DNA of 64,000 nt, from positions 15,080,501 to 15,144,500 of the forward strand of contig NC_091000.1 of assembly GCF_041146395.1 (NCBI RefSeq). Reading direction: 5' to 3'. Shown piece after piece: positions 37,701 through 50,936 of this stretch (positions are counted from its first letter, which is position 1; every line of letters starts with the position of its first letter). The notes under the pieces were generated by a model, which saw only the letters and a program-made list of their open reading frames with translations, was not told where the DNA came from and searched no databases. The position numbers and the translations under genes were made by a program. This DNA is from Eulemur rufifrons. Its lineage: Eukaryota; Chordata; Mammalia; Primates; Lemuridae.

Positions 37701-38279
37701 TTATTTTTCCCTTGGAAGAAAGGGGGGATTGAAAACCTGCCTGATGTCAGCACTTAGAAAGGTTAATTATTCATACAGAACAATGAAGAGGAAGCACTAG
37801 ATTTAATTGGACACATGCTTCTCACATTTAAAGATAGGGGAGTAGATAATGATGTCCCTTTTGTGTCCTTCCAAAAGAAATATGGGGCACTGATAATGTC
37901 TCACATAAGTCTTAAAGGAAGAAAATGTAGAGCATGCACTTTTACATATCACTCACTCATTAACAAACAAGCTCAGAGGAAATGTGGTCTGAATGAAATG
38001 TTTCCTTCCACAGAGCTTAAATATGGTCGAATTTAAAACCGGTGGATAAGACATCCTTAACCTCTGGAGATGAAGAGGAAATGTTTACATATAAAGTTTT
38101 ATCTGGATACAGGGACTTTCTGACCAAGGAAATAGTTGAAAGGAATAAACAACAACAACAACAAAATGGGTCATAGACTATTCCATCAATGACTTATGGT
38201 CTGAATTTGAACAGAAATGGTGACGGGTAATATTCTTTTGCTTAAAGCAAATAAACTACATTGTAAACTGCATGAAGAG
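37701..38279. other. unassigned DNA
   Basis: Includes a short (CAA)n run at about 38150-38163. Confidence 0.35.
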
Positions 38280-38392
38280 AGAGAAACTATACATTTTTGT
38301 TTACCTCTGTATTCCCAATGCCTAGTATATGTCTAGCACACAGTCGGCAGACAGGAACTATAATAACTATATATTGAATGAAAGTACTTTGG
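38280..38392 (+). repeat. LINE-2 3' tip
   Basis: 'tacctctgtattcccaatgcctagtatatgtctagcacacagtcggcag', then '...tatattgaatgaaag': end of an L2 3' UTR. Confidence 0.75.
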
Positions 38393-38469
38393 GAAGGTTA
38401 ATTCCAAGACATGCATAAGCAAGAAGTAACAGATATTCTTAAAATAGAATAAGAACTCATTAATTCATC

Positions 38470-39000
38470 AAATTCTTTTTTAATTCAAATTCTTTATTGC
38501 AATATTGGATACAGAAAAATATGTAAGTCATCAAATGCATTTGCATTCCACTTATCCTGCTCCAGACTTTACCCACCCTCCCCAAAACGGTAACCACTCT
38601 GCTGACCTCTAACAACATTTTCACTGTTGATGGCCTCTGGGAAGTTTCCAGTTTGGAGCTAATTAATATGAATAGTGCTGTGATGAATGTTTTCTTTATG
38701 TCATTTGGAGAACAAATGTGCTCATTTCTTCTCTATATAACTAGAAGTGGAATTGCTCATTCTTTGGATACGTATATGATCGACTTTAAAAGATATTTTC
38801 AAATAGTTCTCCAAAGTGAAAGCAAAAAGTCCTCTAAGGATTTTTCTTAAGTGATGGATAGCAGTTCTTTATCAAATTGTATGTGTGTATGTGTCTTAAT
38901 AGGAAATATATTAGCATCTTCTTCTACTTGGTGGCTTTGATTTTCACTCTCTTAATGGTATTTTGATGAATAGAAATTCTTTGTATACTCAATGCTCGCT
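38470..39000 (-). mobile_element. old L1 3' fragment, minus strand
   Basis: 'aatatgaatagtgctgtgatgaatg', 'tatataactagaagtggaattgctcattctttgg', '...ttctttatcaaattgtatgtg', '...cttggtggctttgattttcactctcttaatgg' match antisense L1 3' UTR/ORF2 end, strongly diverged. 39000-39070 adds a short antisense L2-like tip. Confidence 0.75.
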
Positions 39001-39386
39001 TATCAAATTTTGCTGGGTATTTAGTAGGTAGCACAAATTGTGTTGGGTGCTGAGAATAAAAGAAGAAACACGTAAGAAAAAATTTTTTCCTGCAAGTAGT
39101 TCATAGTTTGGGGGATAAACAAGAAAGTCAATCTAAACAAAAATAGAATTGGTTAATATACAAATTAGTGGTCCATAACAGGGCTTAGAAATTAAGTGAC
39201 ATGGTCCATCAATACACTTACAGTTTTTCAAAAGCTACAATACACAGAGCAGTTGTGCAAGGAAAATTGTAAAAATTAATCTAATGGTTGTGAATTCTGT
39301 CAACAAAGGAGAGCAAGCACAATTCTCATTTCCTGCAGCAGTAGACAAGGTTCTGTAGCATTCATGGAATGAGTGAAATTTCATCA

Positions 39387-39853
<467 letters not shown>

Positions 39854-40036
39854 AAAAAATAATAAATCGTAATAAAATGCCATTCACATCTTTGGCTTTC
39901 ATGAGCATTCTGTAATATTTATGATTGATAGAAAACTTAAATGACATAAAATTGCAATACTATCATTGTATGGAACTCAAGGATCTTTGAATGCCAGTTG
40001 TTATGCAATGCTTTTTGAGTTAAGAGCAGAATATTA

Positions 40037-40682
<646 letters not shown>

Positions 40683-40699
40683 TCAAAATCCAGTATACA

Positions 40700-40965
40700 A
40701 ATGGATTCCCAATGTCTGATAAGAACCAAGCAAGTTTAAATCAAGCCAGAACACTCTGACACTTTTATAATGTTAAAATAATTTATAATAAACTGCAATT
40801 ATAAATGATGATTCTGAATCCATATACACAACAAATTATGTTAACATCTATTCAAATTAAAATTCTTTTGACATTTATTTCATATGCTTATATACTTAAA
40901 TTATAGAGAAGTGCATATTCTACACTATCTAAATTATTTTATTTTGACCCTGTGGTAGACAGCCT
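40700..40965. other. unassigned AT-rich DNA
   Basis: No feature recognised. Confidence 0.3.
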
Positions 40966-40969
40966 TAAA

Positions 40970-41425
40970 ATACAGCCGCCAACAATTCTTCCCATCCCAG
41001 GGAAACCGCTCCTTGAATCAAGAACAGAGCAGACTTCTTTTCCTCTCTGCTTGAATCTGGGCTGTACTATGACTTGCTTCTAAGAATAGAATGTCATGAA
41101 AGAAACATTCTAGGACTTCTTGAGTCCAGACTTTAAAAATGAGCAGATTTTGCTTTTCCCTCTTGGAACCAGCTTCTATCTGTAAAGAAATTCAGTCTAA
41201 ACTACTGAATGAATGAAGTCCTGGGGAATGAGTGCCCTTCGTATATGTTCCTGCCACGGCTGAGCTGCCAGCTGACTGCAGCAGAACGAATACCCTCAGC
41301 CTATGCCTTGTGGAGCAGAAGAACTGCCCAGCTGAACTCAGTCCACCCTCAGGATCATAAAAAAAAAATCATAAATTTTTGTTGTTGTAGACTACTAAGT
41401 TGGAATTTTTTATTACTCAGTAACT
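40970..41425 (+). mobile_element. MaLR-type LTR (MLT1-like)
   Basis: 'tgtggtagacagccttaaaatacagccgccaacaattc', '...ctgggctgtactatgacttgcttctaag', '...gttgttgtagactactaagttgg'. Layout and ends resemble diverged MLT1 LTRs. No genes. Confidence 0.6.
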
Positions 41426-41539
41426 GATAGAAGCTCTAAGTTTTTCAAGGTGACTATTGAATAACTGACCACTCAACTATTATATTTGACTGTCTAACAC
41501 CAAATTACATAAAGTTTATTTCAGAGGAGGGCATTTTTT

Positions 41540-42345
41540 GGATAATATTTTATTTTGTTACAATTTTAAACTCACAGAAAATGTGTAAGAAAGGAACTCC
41601 CTCCCATATATTCTTCAAATTTTGTCAGCTTTGTGCTCCTCTCTCTCTTACTTCCTCTCTCTCCTCCTCTCTTTTTCTCTCTCCTCCTCTCTGTTACCTT
41701 TTCCCTTACCCATTAAGAATAAGTTAGAAATATCATATCCCTTTACCCCTAACTATTTCAGTAGACATTTCCTAAGAACAAGGATATTTACTTATGTAAA
41801 AACAGTATGGTTATTAATCTACACTTCAAATTCTGTCCATTTTCCTAATAGTGTCCCTTATACTTCCCACCTCCCCACTTCCCCAAGTTGAGGATCCAAT
41901 CCAGGATCATATATTTTATTACATAACAATTGTCATTTCTTTTTAGTCTCTTTTAATATAGAAAAAAATTTCTTAGACTTTCTTTTTGTTTCTTGACCTT
42001 GATGTTTTTGAAGAATGCAGGCCAGCTGGTCTCTCAGTTTGGGTTTGTCCCATGTTTCCTTATGATTGGATTCAGGTTGTGCATTTTAAGCAAACTATAA
42101 CCATAGTGATGCTGCGACCTTCACGGTTCAGCATTTCAAAAGGCACATGATGTTGGTTTGTTCCGAGGTGATGTTATCCTTTAGCCCTTGGGTAAGGTGG
42201 TTTCTGCTACATTTCTTGACTGACGAGTTACTGTCAGTTGTCATTGATAAGTAATTCCTGAGGAAATTCTTGGAGACTATGCATATATCTTGTTCTCTCC
42301 CAAACTTCCACCCACTAGTTTTAGTCTCCACTGATGAATGGGACA
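41540..42345 (-). repeat. old LINE-derived sequence, minus strand
   Basis: 'aattttaaactcacagaaaatgtgtaag', 'ttcccacctccccacttccccaagttgaggatccaatccaggatca', '...aggcacatgatgttgg', '...ggtaaggtggtttctgc' recall an antisense ancient L1/HAL1-like consensus. It includes a (CT)-rich patch at 41636-41695. The family name is uncertain. Confidence 0.5.
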
Positions 42346-42514
42346 TAGCTTGTATACATATAATAACAACGAACCATTAAGACACTTCTCAAAACAGAAT
42401 GTTAACGTAGCCTAAGTATAAATAAATCAGAAATACATGGCTGCAATTTTCTGTAAAATATGTTTACTTAGAAAATAGTGGAAGATGTGTTTCACAAAAG
42501 GAGTCTGGGGTTTT

Positions 42515-43225
42515 ATTGCACAACATGTGCTTGTACCACGTGCCTGGGGGTGGAAAGGGTGTGATCCCTTTTCTCCCCACCTTGAGGGTCACAGCTGACA
42601 CTTTCAAAACAAAATACAGGTTAACACGAGAAAAGCACAACACATTTATTTCATCAAAATGTTATGTGACCTGGGAAGCTTCAGAAATGAAGATCCAAAG
42701 ACTCAGGGAAAACGTTCCGTTTTTGTGCTGAGGTTCGATGAAGCATGGACAGCTGTGTAGAAAGGTGATTAGACAAAGAGTATGATCTCATGGGAACAGA
42801 TTGAGTGGGGAAACCCAGCAAGGCCTGTCTGTTCAGATCCTTCTTGGCCTCTCTGAGCAGCATTTTTTTTTCTCCTGGGTGTGGGGCAAGACCTTTCTGG
42901 AATGAGGGTTTATGATCTACTTTCAGACAAGGTAGGTCAGAGAATTTCTTTATGGCCAGGTCCTACACAGAAAGGCAAGGCAAGGTTAGAATACTTCTAG
43001 GTTTTATGGCTGGCTTTGGGGGAGAAGGATTCTAGTCTTTCTGACCCACCTTGGGGAAGAAGGATTTTAGTTTCTGTGATCTGCCTTGGGAAAGAAAGGT
43101 TAGCAGGAGAAAGAAGGCCAGGAGACTTTGCTTCTAAGGCCTTCCAGTGTCCTTCAGGTCAAAGTACTCAGCATGCCAAGGCACCAAACTATCATTTTCT
43201 GAGGCCCAACAATAGTTTAAAATAT
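42515..43225 (-). mobile_element. LTR-like repeat, family X, copy 1
   Basis: Shares order and wording with 52700-53515 and 55160-55770: 'aggttaacacgagaaaagcacaacacatttattt', 'cttcagaaatgaagatccaaagac', 'gcaaggcctgtctgttcagatcc', 'agtactcagcatgccaaggcacc'. TTTATTT near the start would be AATAAA on the minus strand, consistent with an LTR read leftwards. I do not recognise its name. Confidence 0.7.
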
Positions 43226-43429
43226 TCAAAAATTAAAAGAGCAATCAGAGTTACCCCACCCTACTAAAAAGTGTGTTTATTTTTTCAGCATATTTGCCAA
43301 TCCATTTAACAACAACAAAAAATGAACTGACCATGTAATGAGTGAAAGGAATATTATTGTCTACAAGATATGTGGACAGAGAATAGTAGCTTGAATTGAA
43401 TCTACAACAAAATTAAAAAGCTGTGATGT

Positions 43430-43960
43430 TGTGACTCTAAGAAAGTGCAGATTTCATATTCAAGTAACATTTATTGCATGTCTGTTATCTGTTAAGCATT
43501 TAACATGTAAGCATATTCATACACAGAATCTTGTTTTATTTTCACAGTTCTATAGGACAGTTGTATTATACCTTTTTTCACATATTATACCTTTTTTTCA
43601 CATGAGGGGTTTACTGCCATGTGCCAGGTGCTGTATTAAGCACTGGGAATACAATCTGGAACGGGTAGGTATGGTTCCCCTTCCAATCTAAGCAAGACAG
43701 ACGCGTAAACAGCTCAATTATAGCACACTGTGCCCCACAGTTAATAAACAGTAAAACTGAGGTTGGTGCCAAGTGCTAAGAGAGGTGTATGAACCAGACT
43801 TGAGGTCTCAGGGAAGGCTTTGCTGATGGAACTTCTAAGTAGGCGGAGAAATGAAAGATGAGTAGGAGCCAGGTGAAAAGCAGGGGCTGGTGGTGGCGGG
43901 AGGGCCCAGATATTCCAGGCAGAGGGAACATTGTCAAAGGTCTAAGGCTGTTCTGGCATT
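43430..43960 (-). repeat. LINE-2 3' portion, minus strand
   Basis: 'gtgccaggtgctgtattaagcactgggaatacaatctgg', '...agggaaggctttgctgatgg', '...gatattccaggcagagggaacattgtcaaagg' match the antisense L2 3' UTR and end of ORF. Confidence 0.8.
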
Positions 43961-44539
43961 TTCATTGCAACTGCACACTGAGAGCCAGCCAGGTGGCTAA
44001 CAATTGGCTAGCAGAAGCCAACAGGGAAGTGAAGCAAGATCACTTTGAGGGCTACATCTTTTCTACCCACAGTTTACCTTGCTCCAGGATTACTCTTATT
44101 ACCTTATAGTTGACATTGATTTTAGTCTGTTCATTTCAGCATCAAAAGGCTGGCAAAGTCTGTGCTGCATGCAGGATGGTGTGTAGCATTAACATGCTGA
44201 AACCTCTTCTATCAGTTTATTCCAGTCCTGGCCAGAAGTCACTAACCTAGCTGAAACATCAAATACAATGGTAATTTGCTCTAGAGAATAAATAATAGAT
44301 TATGTTAATACAGACAGGGATTAGATAATGAGAAACAGGCTACTTAGTACAGGGACATATTGAGCGGTTTGTTTGTGAATCAAAATGAAGCAAGGACATT
44401 GCTTTCAAAGAAAACTGATCCTAAAATCACTCCTTTAGGTGTTCTTCATATTCCATAAATTATAAATTAAGATAAAGAAGACAACATCTCCATATTACAG
44501 AGTTAATATCATAGAACTTCTTACTTAGGAAAAGCTGGT
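43961..44539. other. unassigned DNA
   Basis: No feature recognised. Confidence 0.3.
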
Positions 44540-44544
44540 AGATT

Positions 44545-44780
44545 GCTCCCTTGGCCTGCCACAGAGCACACACACTGTCATCCAGCCCTTACTGAGCACT
44601 TACTCTGCACAGTTACTAAATTCTAAATTCTTTACATCCTATATACGTTGACCCAAACATCATCACCATGCTAGGACGTGGGTGCCACTTGTACAGATAG
44701 GGAAACAGAGGCACAGCTGGTTTAACAATTTGTAGGAAGAAACACAGCTGGAGGCTGAGGAGCTGAAACTAAAACTTCTC
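44545..44780 (-). repeat. MIR-like SINE, minus strand
   Basis: 'tactgagcacttactctgcacag', '...cttgtacagatagggaaacagaggcacagctgg', '...cacagctggaggctgaggagctgaaa' follow antisense MIR order. 44781-45129 is unassigned AT-rich DNA. Confidence 0.65.
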
Positions 44781-45142
44781 TGACCTCATTTGGCAGCAAA
44801 GCTTCTTACAATCTTTATTTATCCCATCAAGTGTGGATACTTATACATTTTCCTGCAGAAATGTTTATAATTATGAAATACTGCCCCAAATGCCTCTTAG
44901 GAGAACTGATGTATGGTGCATGTATTATCTTATGCTCCTACAAACTGCTCTGTATTCTGAACCACATATGGCCTCAAGGCTTTTGGAAAAGAGATTTTGG
45001 ACTTGTGAAATTTATATACCAATAAATAATTAATTATTATAGTAACATAATAATTAATTTAGTACACTTATTAAAATTAATATTTGCATTTTCTAGGTTT
45101 CAATATAAAGAAATTGGGGAATCTCAATTAAGACTCAGTTGG

Positions 45143-45443
<301 letters not shown>

Positions 45444-45589
45444 TTAAAGATAATTATGCTGCCCCTGTAGGGCCCTGCCTGAAATCCAGGTGGCTGCCCT
45501 CTGGTGCCAACAGTGTCTATGGTCTATAGTCTGGAGTTTAGTGTACCTGGAATGTAAAACACTGAACTAAGCAAGGACATGACAAGGGA

Positions 45590-45775
45590 TGCAGTTTGAA
45601 TCTTTTGTCTCCAGTTTAATGAATTGTGTGATCCTGAGCAAATTACCAGGCAACTCTGTAATACTGTGATAACAGTTTCTGTCCCCAGGTCATTGTGAGC
45701 ATTGAATAATAAGACAGTGTAGGTCTTTACACTCGGCCCCTTAGTAGACATGGAGTAAATGATAGCAGTTATTAA
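45590..45775 (+). repeat. MIR SINE
   Basis: 'gtttgaatcttttgtctcc', 'attgtgtgatcctgagcaaattacc', '...gtcattgtgagcattgaataat' and '...ggagtaaatgatagcagttatta' match MIR. Confidence 0.7.
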
Positions 45776-45858
45776 GCCAGATAATTACACAAAGGGATAC
45801 TACTTTCCTATCAAAGCAAATAGTAGGGACCAGGTAAATGTCTTCATAAAAGCTGAAT

Positions 45859-46515
45859 ATGATAGAACCTACGAGAGGCACACCTGACGTGAAACGAACG
45901 CTTAGTGCTAATGAGATCGCACTCCCTGCAACTGCGGAGCTTACCTTCTGGAAAAGTGGGAGTTGGAGAATGACTTCTTGTTACATAGCTTTGAAACGAT
46001 TCCAAACACACATAATTTGCTACGTGAGTGACTCACATTTTTCTGTGATAAGAACATGGAGCATCCTCCTCCTCCCCACAAGAATGTTACATCACACTTT
46101 ATTCAGACCACGGATGTGCAATTGGCCTCAAACACTGGACTCCGAAACACAGCAAACCCAAGATTTTGACAGGCACGTTGAGAGCTCAGGCTGCGGCAAA
46201 GCTACTCTGCCAGCCCCAGGCCGGTTCTCCGAAGCCTCACCCTCCGACACCCGCACCACTCGCTGGCGTCCAGGGCCTGTGTGCGCTTCTGGATCTAAGA
46301 CGTGTCGTCGAAATCATGTCTCCAAAGGCCCTCTCGCGGAAAGGTCCACCTCACACTTCCATTGGGCTTGCCATCCCCAGAGGCCTGCTCCCATCCTAAC
46401 CGAGCCACTAGACTTCGGTAAACAAGATCGGAAAGCGCTAAGTGGGGAACGCACCTCCCTCCTCCAGGGATGCGCTCCCGGTGACAGCTGTGTCCAGCAT
46501 TCTCCTCCTCTCTGA
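45859..46515 (+). CDS. 218-codon ORF of unknown nature in a CpG-rich patch
   Basis: ATG at 45859 to a stop at 46513-46515, uninterrupted. The predicted protein is rich in S, T, R, P and C, has no recognisable domain, signal peptide or clear membrane segment (a weakly hydrophobic stretch near residues 60-75). The DNA is unusual for its surroundings: about 46165-46495 carries roughly 21 CpG dinucleotides, far more than the neighbouring AT-rich repeats. AATAAA follows at 46561-46566, 46 bp after the stop. The possibilities are a chance frame in a CpG-rich, constrained non-coding element, an exon or 3' end of an unannotated transcript, or a true small gene. Overlapping frames in other phases (46166-46399 and minus 46295-46594) argue for compositional openness, so coding status is doubtful. 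Confidence 0.25.
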   Translation: MIEPTRGTPDVKRTLSANEIALPATAELTFWKSGSWRMTSCYIALKRFQTHIICYVSDSHFSVIRTWSILLLPTRMLHHTLFRPRMCNWPQTLDSETQQTQDFDRHVESSGCGKATLPAPGRFSEASPSDTRTTRWRPGPVCASGSKTCRRNHVSKGPLAERSTSHFHWACHPQRPAPILTEPLDFGKQDRKALSGERTSLLQGCAPGDSCVQHSPPL

Positions 46516-46619
46516 GCACTGGAATTGAAAAAGAAAAGAAAAACCATCTCTTTGCATGGCAATAAACTGTGTAATTCATAAAATCATGCCTCAATCACCT
46601 TCTTATTTCAGCCATAAAA

Positions 46620-46905
46620 ACACTTTAAAAAGTAGATTAAAATGAATGTTAGAAGATGGTAAATGCTATGGAAAGAAAAACAAATAGAAAAATAGAAATG
46701 GCTTAAAATGGGTGTTGAGGGAGTGAGCAGGCGTGGTGTGTTACAAAGGAAACAGGTGGTAAAGACAGGCCTCAGCACGAAAGTGACCTTTGATCTGTGA
46801 CTGGAAGTGAGGAAGGGCCAGGCGAGCACCTGTAGGAAGAGTATTCCACACAGGGAAGCTCCAGGGCAAGGGCCCCAAGGGAAGAACCACCTGCTACCTT
46901 GAATA
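46620..46905 (-). repeat. LINE-2 3' portion, minus strand
   Basis: 'gatggtaaatgctatggaaagaaaaac', '...gtgacctttgatctgtgactggaagtgaggaaggg', '...ggaagagtattccacacagggaagctccagggcaagggcccc' match antisense L2. Confidence 0.8.
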
Positions 46906-47075
46906 ACCACCCAGAGTGTGCCTGGGGCCCTGAGGTGGGGCTCCAGGAGTTAGTGGAGTGCAGGGATTGGTGGGGGGGTGTGCTGATTCACAAAGGCCCA
47001 CGTAAGATATATAGGTTCGTCAGATGGTTTCTCTGAATGTTATGTACCTCTGCTTCCATTTAAAATATTCTGGCC

Positions 47076-47295
47076 AAAGGTCAGCAAACATTTTCTATAA
47101 AGGGCCAGAGAGTGAATTTTTTAAATTTTATGTTCCATATGATCTCTGTTGCAACTACTTAATTCAGCCCCAGTTGCATGGAAGCCATAGGCAATATGTA
47201 AATGAATGAGCACCTCTGTGTTCCAATAAAACTTTATTTATAAAAACAGGTTGCAGGCCACATTTTGCCCACTGGCTATAGTTTGCCAACCTCTG
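47076..47295. mobile_element. hAT-Charlie-type MITE
   Basis: 'aaaggtcagcaaacattttctataaagggccagagag', '...ctgtgttccaataaaactttatttataaaaacagg', '...ctatagtttgccaacctctg'. Same family as 22619-22813 but longer. Possible 8-bp target duplication ttctggcc/ctttggcc (6 of 8). Confidence 0.85.
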
Positions 47296-47324
47296 CTTTG
47301 GCCTAACTTATAAACACACAAAAA

Positions 47325-47432
47325 ATTTTTCCCTCTGCTCTCTTCTAAAAGTTTTATAGTTTTATTTTTACATTTGGGTCTATGAATTTTTTGAGGTTAT
47401 TTTTGTGTGTATTGTTAGCTAAGAATTGAGTT

Positions 47433-47466
<34 letters not shown>

Positions 47467-47800
47467 TATTTTTAATATATATTTGACATATTTCTGTCCT
47501 ATGGATATCTAACTGTTTAGCACTGTTTGCTAAAATGATTATCCTTTGCCTTTACCTTGGCACTTCTATCAAAAATCAACCAGGAGTGTGTGCGTTGTGT
47601 GTGTCTGTTTATTTTGGATTCTCTATTCTGTTCCATTGATTTCTATGTCTATTCATATACAAATACAGCACTATCTTGATTACTGTACCTTTATAGTATG
47701 TCCTGGCATCAGGTCATCTAAGGCCTTTAACTTTGTTCTTATTCAGAATTACCTTGGCTATTCTACGTCCTTTGCATTTCCATACATATTTCAGGACCGG
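47325..47800 (-). mobile_element. L1 ORF2 fragment, minus strand, with a (TA)n expansion
   Basis: 'aagttttatagttttatttttacatttgggtctatgaa', '...ggattctctattctgttccattgatttctatgtc', '...ttaccttggctattctacgtc' are antisense L1 ORF2. A (TA)n/(CA)n microsatellite (about 47431-47465) lies inside. The 129-codon plus-strand frame at 47546-47935 is an antisense shadow of this L1. Confidence 0.8.
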
Positions 47801-48479
47801 CCTCAGGTCTCTTCACTGGACCCTCCTTTTCCCACACTGTGCTCTTTGGAAGAAGGTCAATCTATGCAGCCCGTACTTAAGGAATGGGGAGTCATGCAGC
47901 TCCACCCACAGCACTTTCAAAACTGGAGATCCTAGGCACTTGAAAACAACCAAAAATTCTTTTTATCACCTAATTTTATTGGTTCCTCTTGAAGTCAGAT
48001 GATGTCATAAATCCATGATGCCAGCGCAGCGCCTCTGCTTCGGTTGGTGTGGGACTGAGCCCCGGAGCTTATGAAATGCCCCTAGTGATTCAGGTGCAAA
48101 TAGTCCATCGCCCACTTTGAAAAGCTCCACTCCATTTGCTTGCAAGTGATAATTACCCTGAGAGGGGAGCTCTTTAGGGCTCTGAAGCTGTTTTTCTCTT
48201 GGCTAAAGGTTTTTGTCATCAGTTTCCTGTCAGAGTGAGGGGAACACCTCTCTGCCCTTGTTTGCCTAACTGACATTCAAACCAGTGAATCTCATTTGGC
48301 AACCACAGAATTATTATGCATTGCCCGTGAGGGAATTCAAATGCGGCACCAGCTCTGTCTCCTGTTCCACTCCGCCAAAAAAGTCCCAAATATATTCAAA
48401 TAATTGTATAAACTATTAAGTATGCGCTTTCAGTTAATCCCATAACTCAAGAAATAGCCTAACCAAGGCTATTGTCAAG
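47801..48479. other. mostly unassigned DNA with a MER5A-like scrap
   Basis: 48070-48135 ('aaatgcccctagtgattcaggtgcaaatagtccatcgcccactttg') resembles the end of a MER5A element. A few CpGs at 48020-48065. No gene. Confidence 0.4.
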
Positions 48480-48498
48480 GATTCTTCTAAAAATGCAC

Positions 48499-48541
48499 CA
48501 AAAAAAAAAAAGAGAGAGAGAGAGAGAGAGAAAAGAAAAGA
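48499..48541. repeat. (A)n/(GA)n simple repeat
   Basis: Poly-A followed by about 12 GA units and AAAAG repeats. Confidence 0.95.
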
Positions 48542-48614
48542 AACAACAGAGGATATTCAACAAGGACAGTGGTTTCTTTAAAAGAGAACAATGGAAAGAG
48601 TATATTTCTCAGAG

Positions 48615-48790
48615 AACTGGATTCCTGCCTGGCTTTCCGCTCCAACTAGCAGTGTGGTCTTGGGAAATGCACTTAACTTTTGTGCCTCAATTTCTCATCT
48701 GTAAAATACAAATAATAACGCCTGCCTTATTTTAGTTTGTTTGGGTTTAGGATAAAATAGGACACTGTGAGTTATCTGAGAAATAAATTG
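48615..48790 (+). repeat. MIR SINE
   Basis: 'actagcagtgtggtcttgggaaatgcacttaacttttgtgcctcaatttctcatctgtaaaatacaaataataacgcctgcc' is a clear MIR. 48791-49204 is unassigned. Confidence 0.9.
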
Positions 48791-49204
48791 TCACACAGAT
48801 ATGAAGGGGTTTTATTTTCTTCCCTATAACAGTTAATTTCTTTACAAACATGCTTATGGGAACAAAAATTCAATCTTTAATTTTTAATATCATCATGATT
48901 CTATGTCCAGAGCTAGGTTAAGGAAACAAGGTTGAAGAGACAAATCCAAATCGCCTCTGATCTCCCAGGAGATAATTAAACTGATCAAGTTATACAATAT
49001 ATAAAACTACACACTATTAAAACCTATATATTCTAGGAGTATTTCTATTAAATTATATTTAGTTGCTTAAAATAATTACTTCAGTGTTAAAAAAAATCTG
49101 TAAACAATATGGCATTTCTAAAAGTTTAACACTGGCCTTTTCAAAATGAAGTCCAATTACCATTTCGTTGGAGAAGCTGTAAGCCTGTAAAGGTTTGATT
49201 CAGA

Positions 49205-49400
49205 CCCTGTGGTTTGAAATCCTGGCTCTTTCACTTATTGGCTGGAGATTGTGGGCGAGTTTCTCAACTATTCAGTTTCTCATCAATAAAATAAAGATAC
49301 GGGAGTACCTACATTGTCACCTACTTGTGAGTGATCAATGTCAACACCCGTAAAATTCTTAGGAACAGTGTGGTATATATAATTATTATTATTTTTATTA
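49205..49400 (+). repeat. MIR SINE
   Basis: 'gtggtttgaaatcctggctctttcacttattggctggagattgtgggcgagtttctcaac', '...cttaggaacagtgtgg'. Followed by an (AAAC)n run at about 49458-49482. 49483-49760 is unassigned. Confidence 0.8.
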
Positions 49401-49764
49401 CTATCAGTTTTAAAGGATTAAGAATCTTTGGAAACCAATGAGATTAATCTTTAATAAAAAACAAACAAACAAACAAACAAAAAAGCCTGGAAAAATGTTT
49501 GTACCCAAATAATTTGCTACTATTTTATGCACTAACTGAAAATTATTTGGATTTAATCAAAATGGCAAATTTGAAGTAAAACCACCTATACCTACTTTCT
49601 CAAGCTTCTTAGGCTAAGTACCATATAGAAAATGGATATTTCAGAGAAAGGGAATTAATTGAATTACCAAAGGACAGCAGGTGACCCCAATTACTTTTGT
49701 TCATTAATTATAAAAAAGTCTGAGCCATGAAATTGAAAAGATTTTTCTGGAATGAACAATCTAC

Positions 49765-50068
49765 GCCAGCTGTGGTGGCTCATGCCTGTAATCCGAGTAC
49801 TCTGGGAGGCCATGTGGGAGGATCGCTTGAGCTCAGGAGTTGGAGACCAGCTGGAGCAAGAGCGAGACCCCGTCTCTACAAAACCGGAAAAACTAGCCGG
49901 TTGTGGTGATGTGCGCCTGTAGTCTCAACTACTCAAGAGGCTGAGGCAGGAGGATCGCTGGCGCCCAGGAGTCTGAGGTTTCCTTGGGCTGTGATGAGGT
50001 CACTGCACTCTAGCCCAGCCAGCAGAGCAAGACTCTGTCTTAAAAAACAAAAACAAAAACAAAAAAAC
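49765..50068 (+). mobile_element. older dimeric Alu
   Basis: 'gccagctgtggtggctcatgcctgtaatccgag', then '...gcaagactctgtcttaaaaaac(aaaaac)n'. Dimeric and diverged, with no clear target duplication. Confidence 0.9.
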
Positions 50069-50468
50069 AGACAACTAGCTACACAATTTTACGTTTTTAT
50101 TCCAACAGACACAGAAGGTCTTGTTCTCCTATAGTAGTACATTATGATATGACATATCATCCTATTCACTAATATTTAGTCAATTGTAAATCACTTGTAG
50201 AAATCCACATTTTTAAAGATTATGTTCACATCTGACTGTGTCACAGAGATTCCTTGACGGCCCCTCACAGAAGTGAGATCTCCCTCCCTTACTCACAGAT
50301 GCCGATGGCGTCTTGGTAACACTGTGGTTGGGAGCTTTCTTAACAACATTGGCATAGAGTCACGTGGCACCTACCACAAAGGGCCTCATATATTTCTGTA
50401 AGTCCCTGGGCCATTAAGCACAGGATAAAGGGATCTGTCCACAGGCACACAGGTAGATGCTGTTAGAA

Positions 50469-50936
50469 CAGTGGTCCCCAACCTTTTTGGCACCAGGGAC
50501 CAGTTTCGTGGAAGACAGTTTTTCCATGGACCAGGCTGGGGGTGACGGTTTTGGGATGATTCAAGGGCGTTACATTTATTGTGTAGTCAAACCTCTCTGC
50601 TAATGATAATCTGTATCAGCAGCCACTCTCCAGCACTAGCAGCACCACCTCAGCTCCACCTTAGATCATCAGGCATTAGATTCTCATAAGGAGCTGCAAC
50701 CTAGATCCCTCGAATGCACAGTTTGCAGTAGGGTTCATGCTCCTATGAGAATCTAAGGCTGCAGCTGATCTGACAGGAGGCGGAGCTCAGGCGGTGAGGC
50801 CAGTGGTAGGGAGTGGCTGTAAATACAGGTGAAGCTTTGCTGGCTAACATGCCGCTTGCCTTCTGCTGTGTGGCCCAGTTCCTAACAGGCCACGGACAAG
50901 TACAGGTCCACAGCCCTGGAGGGTTGGGGACTGCAG
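50469..50936 (+). mobile_element. 468-bp hAT DNA transposon
   Basis: Starts cagtggtccccaaccttttt and ends ggttggggactgcag, with inverted termini. The 8-bp target duplication is tgttagaa (50461-50468) / tgttaaaa (50937-50944), one mismatch. No transposase frame. The copy at 32509-32698 is a shorter relative. Confidence 0.92.

Noticed and set aside
47546..47935. 129-codon plus-strand frame
   Set aside because: Most of it is antisense L1 ORF2.
48499..48541. CRISPR-like regular repeat
   Set aside because: It is only a GA microsatellite. No array of spaced direct repeats exists in the window.
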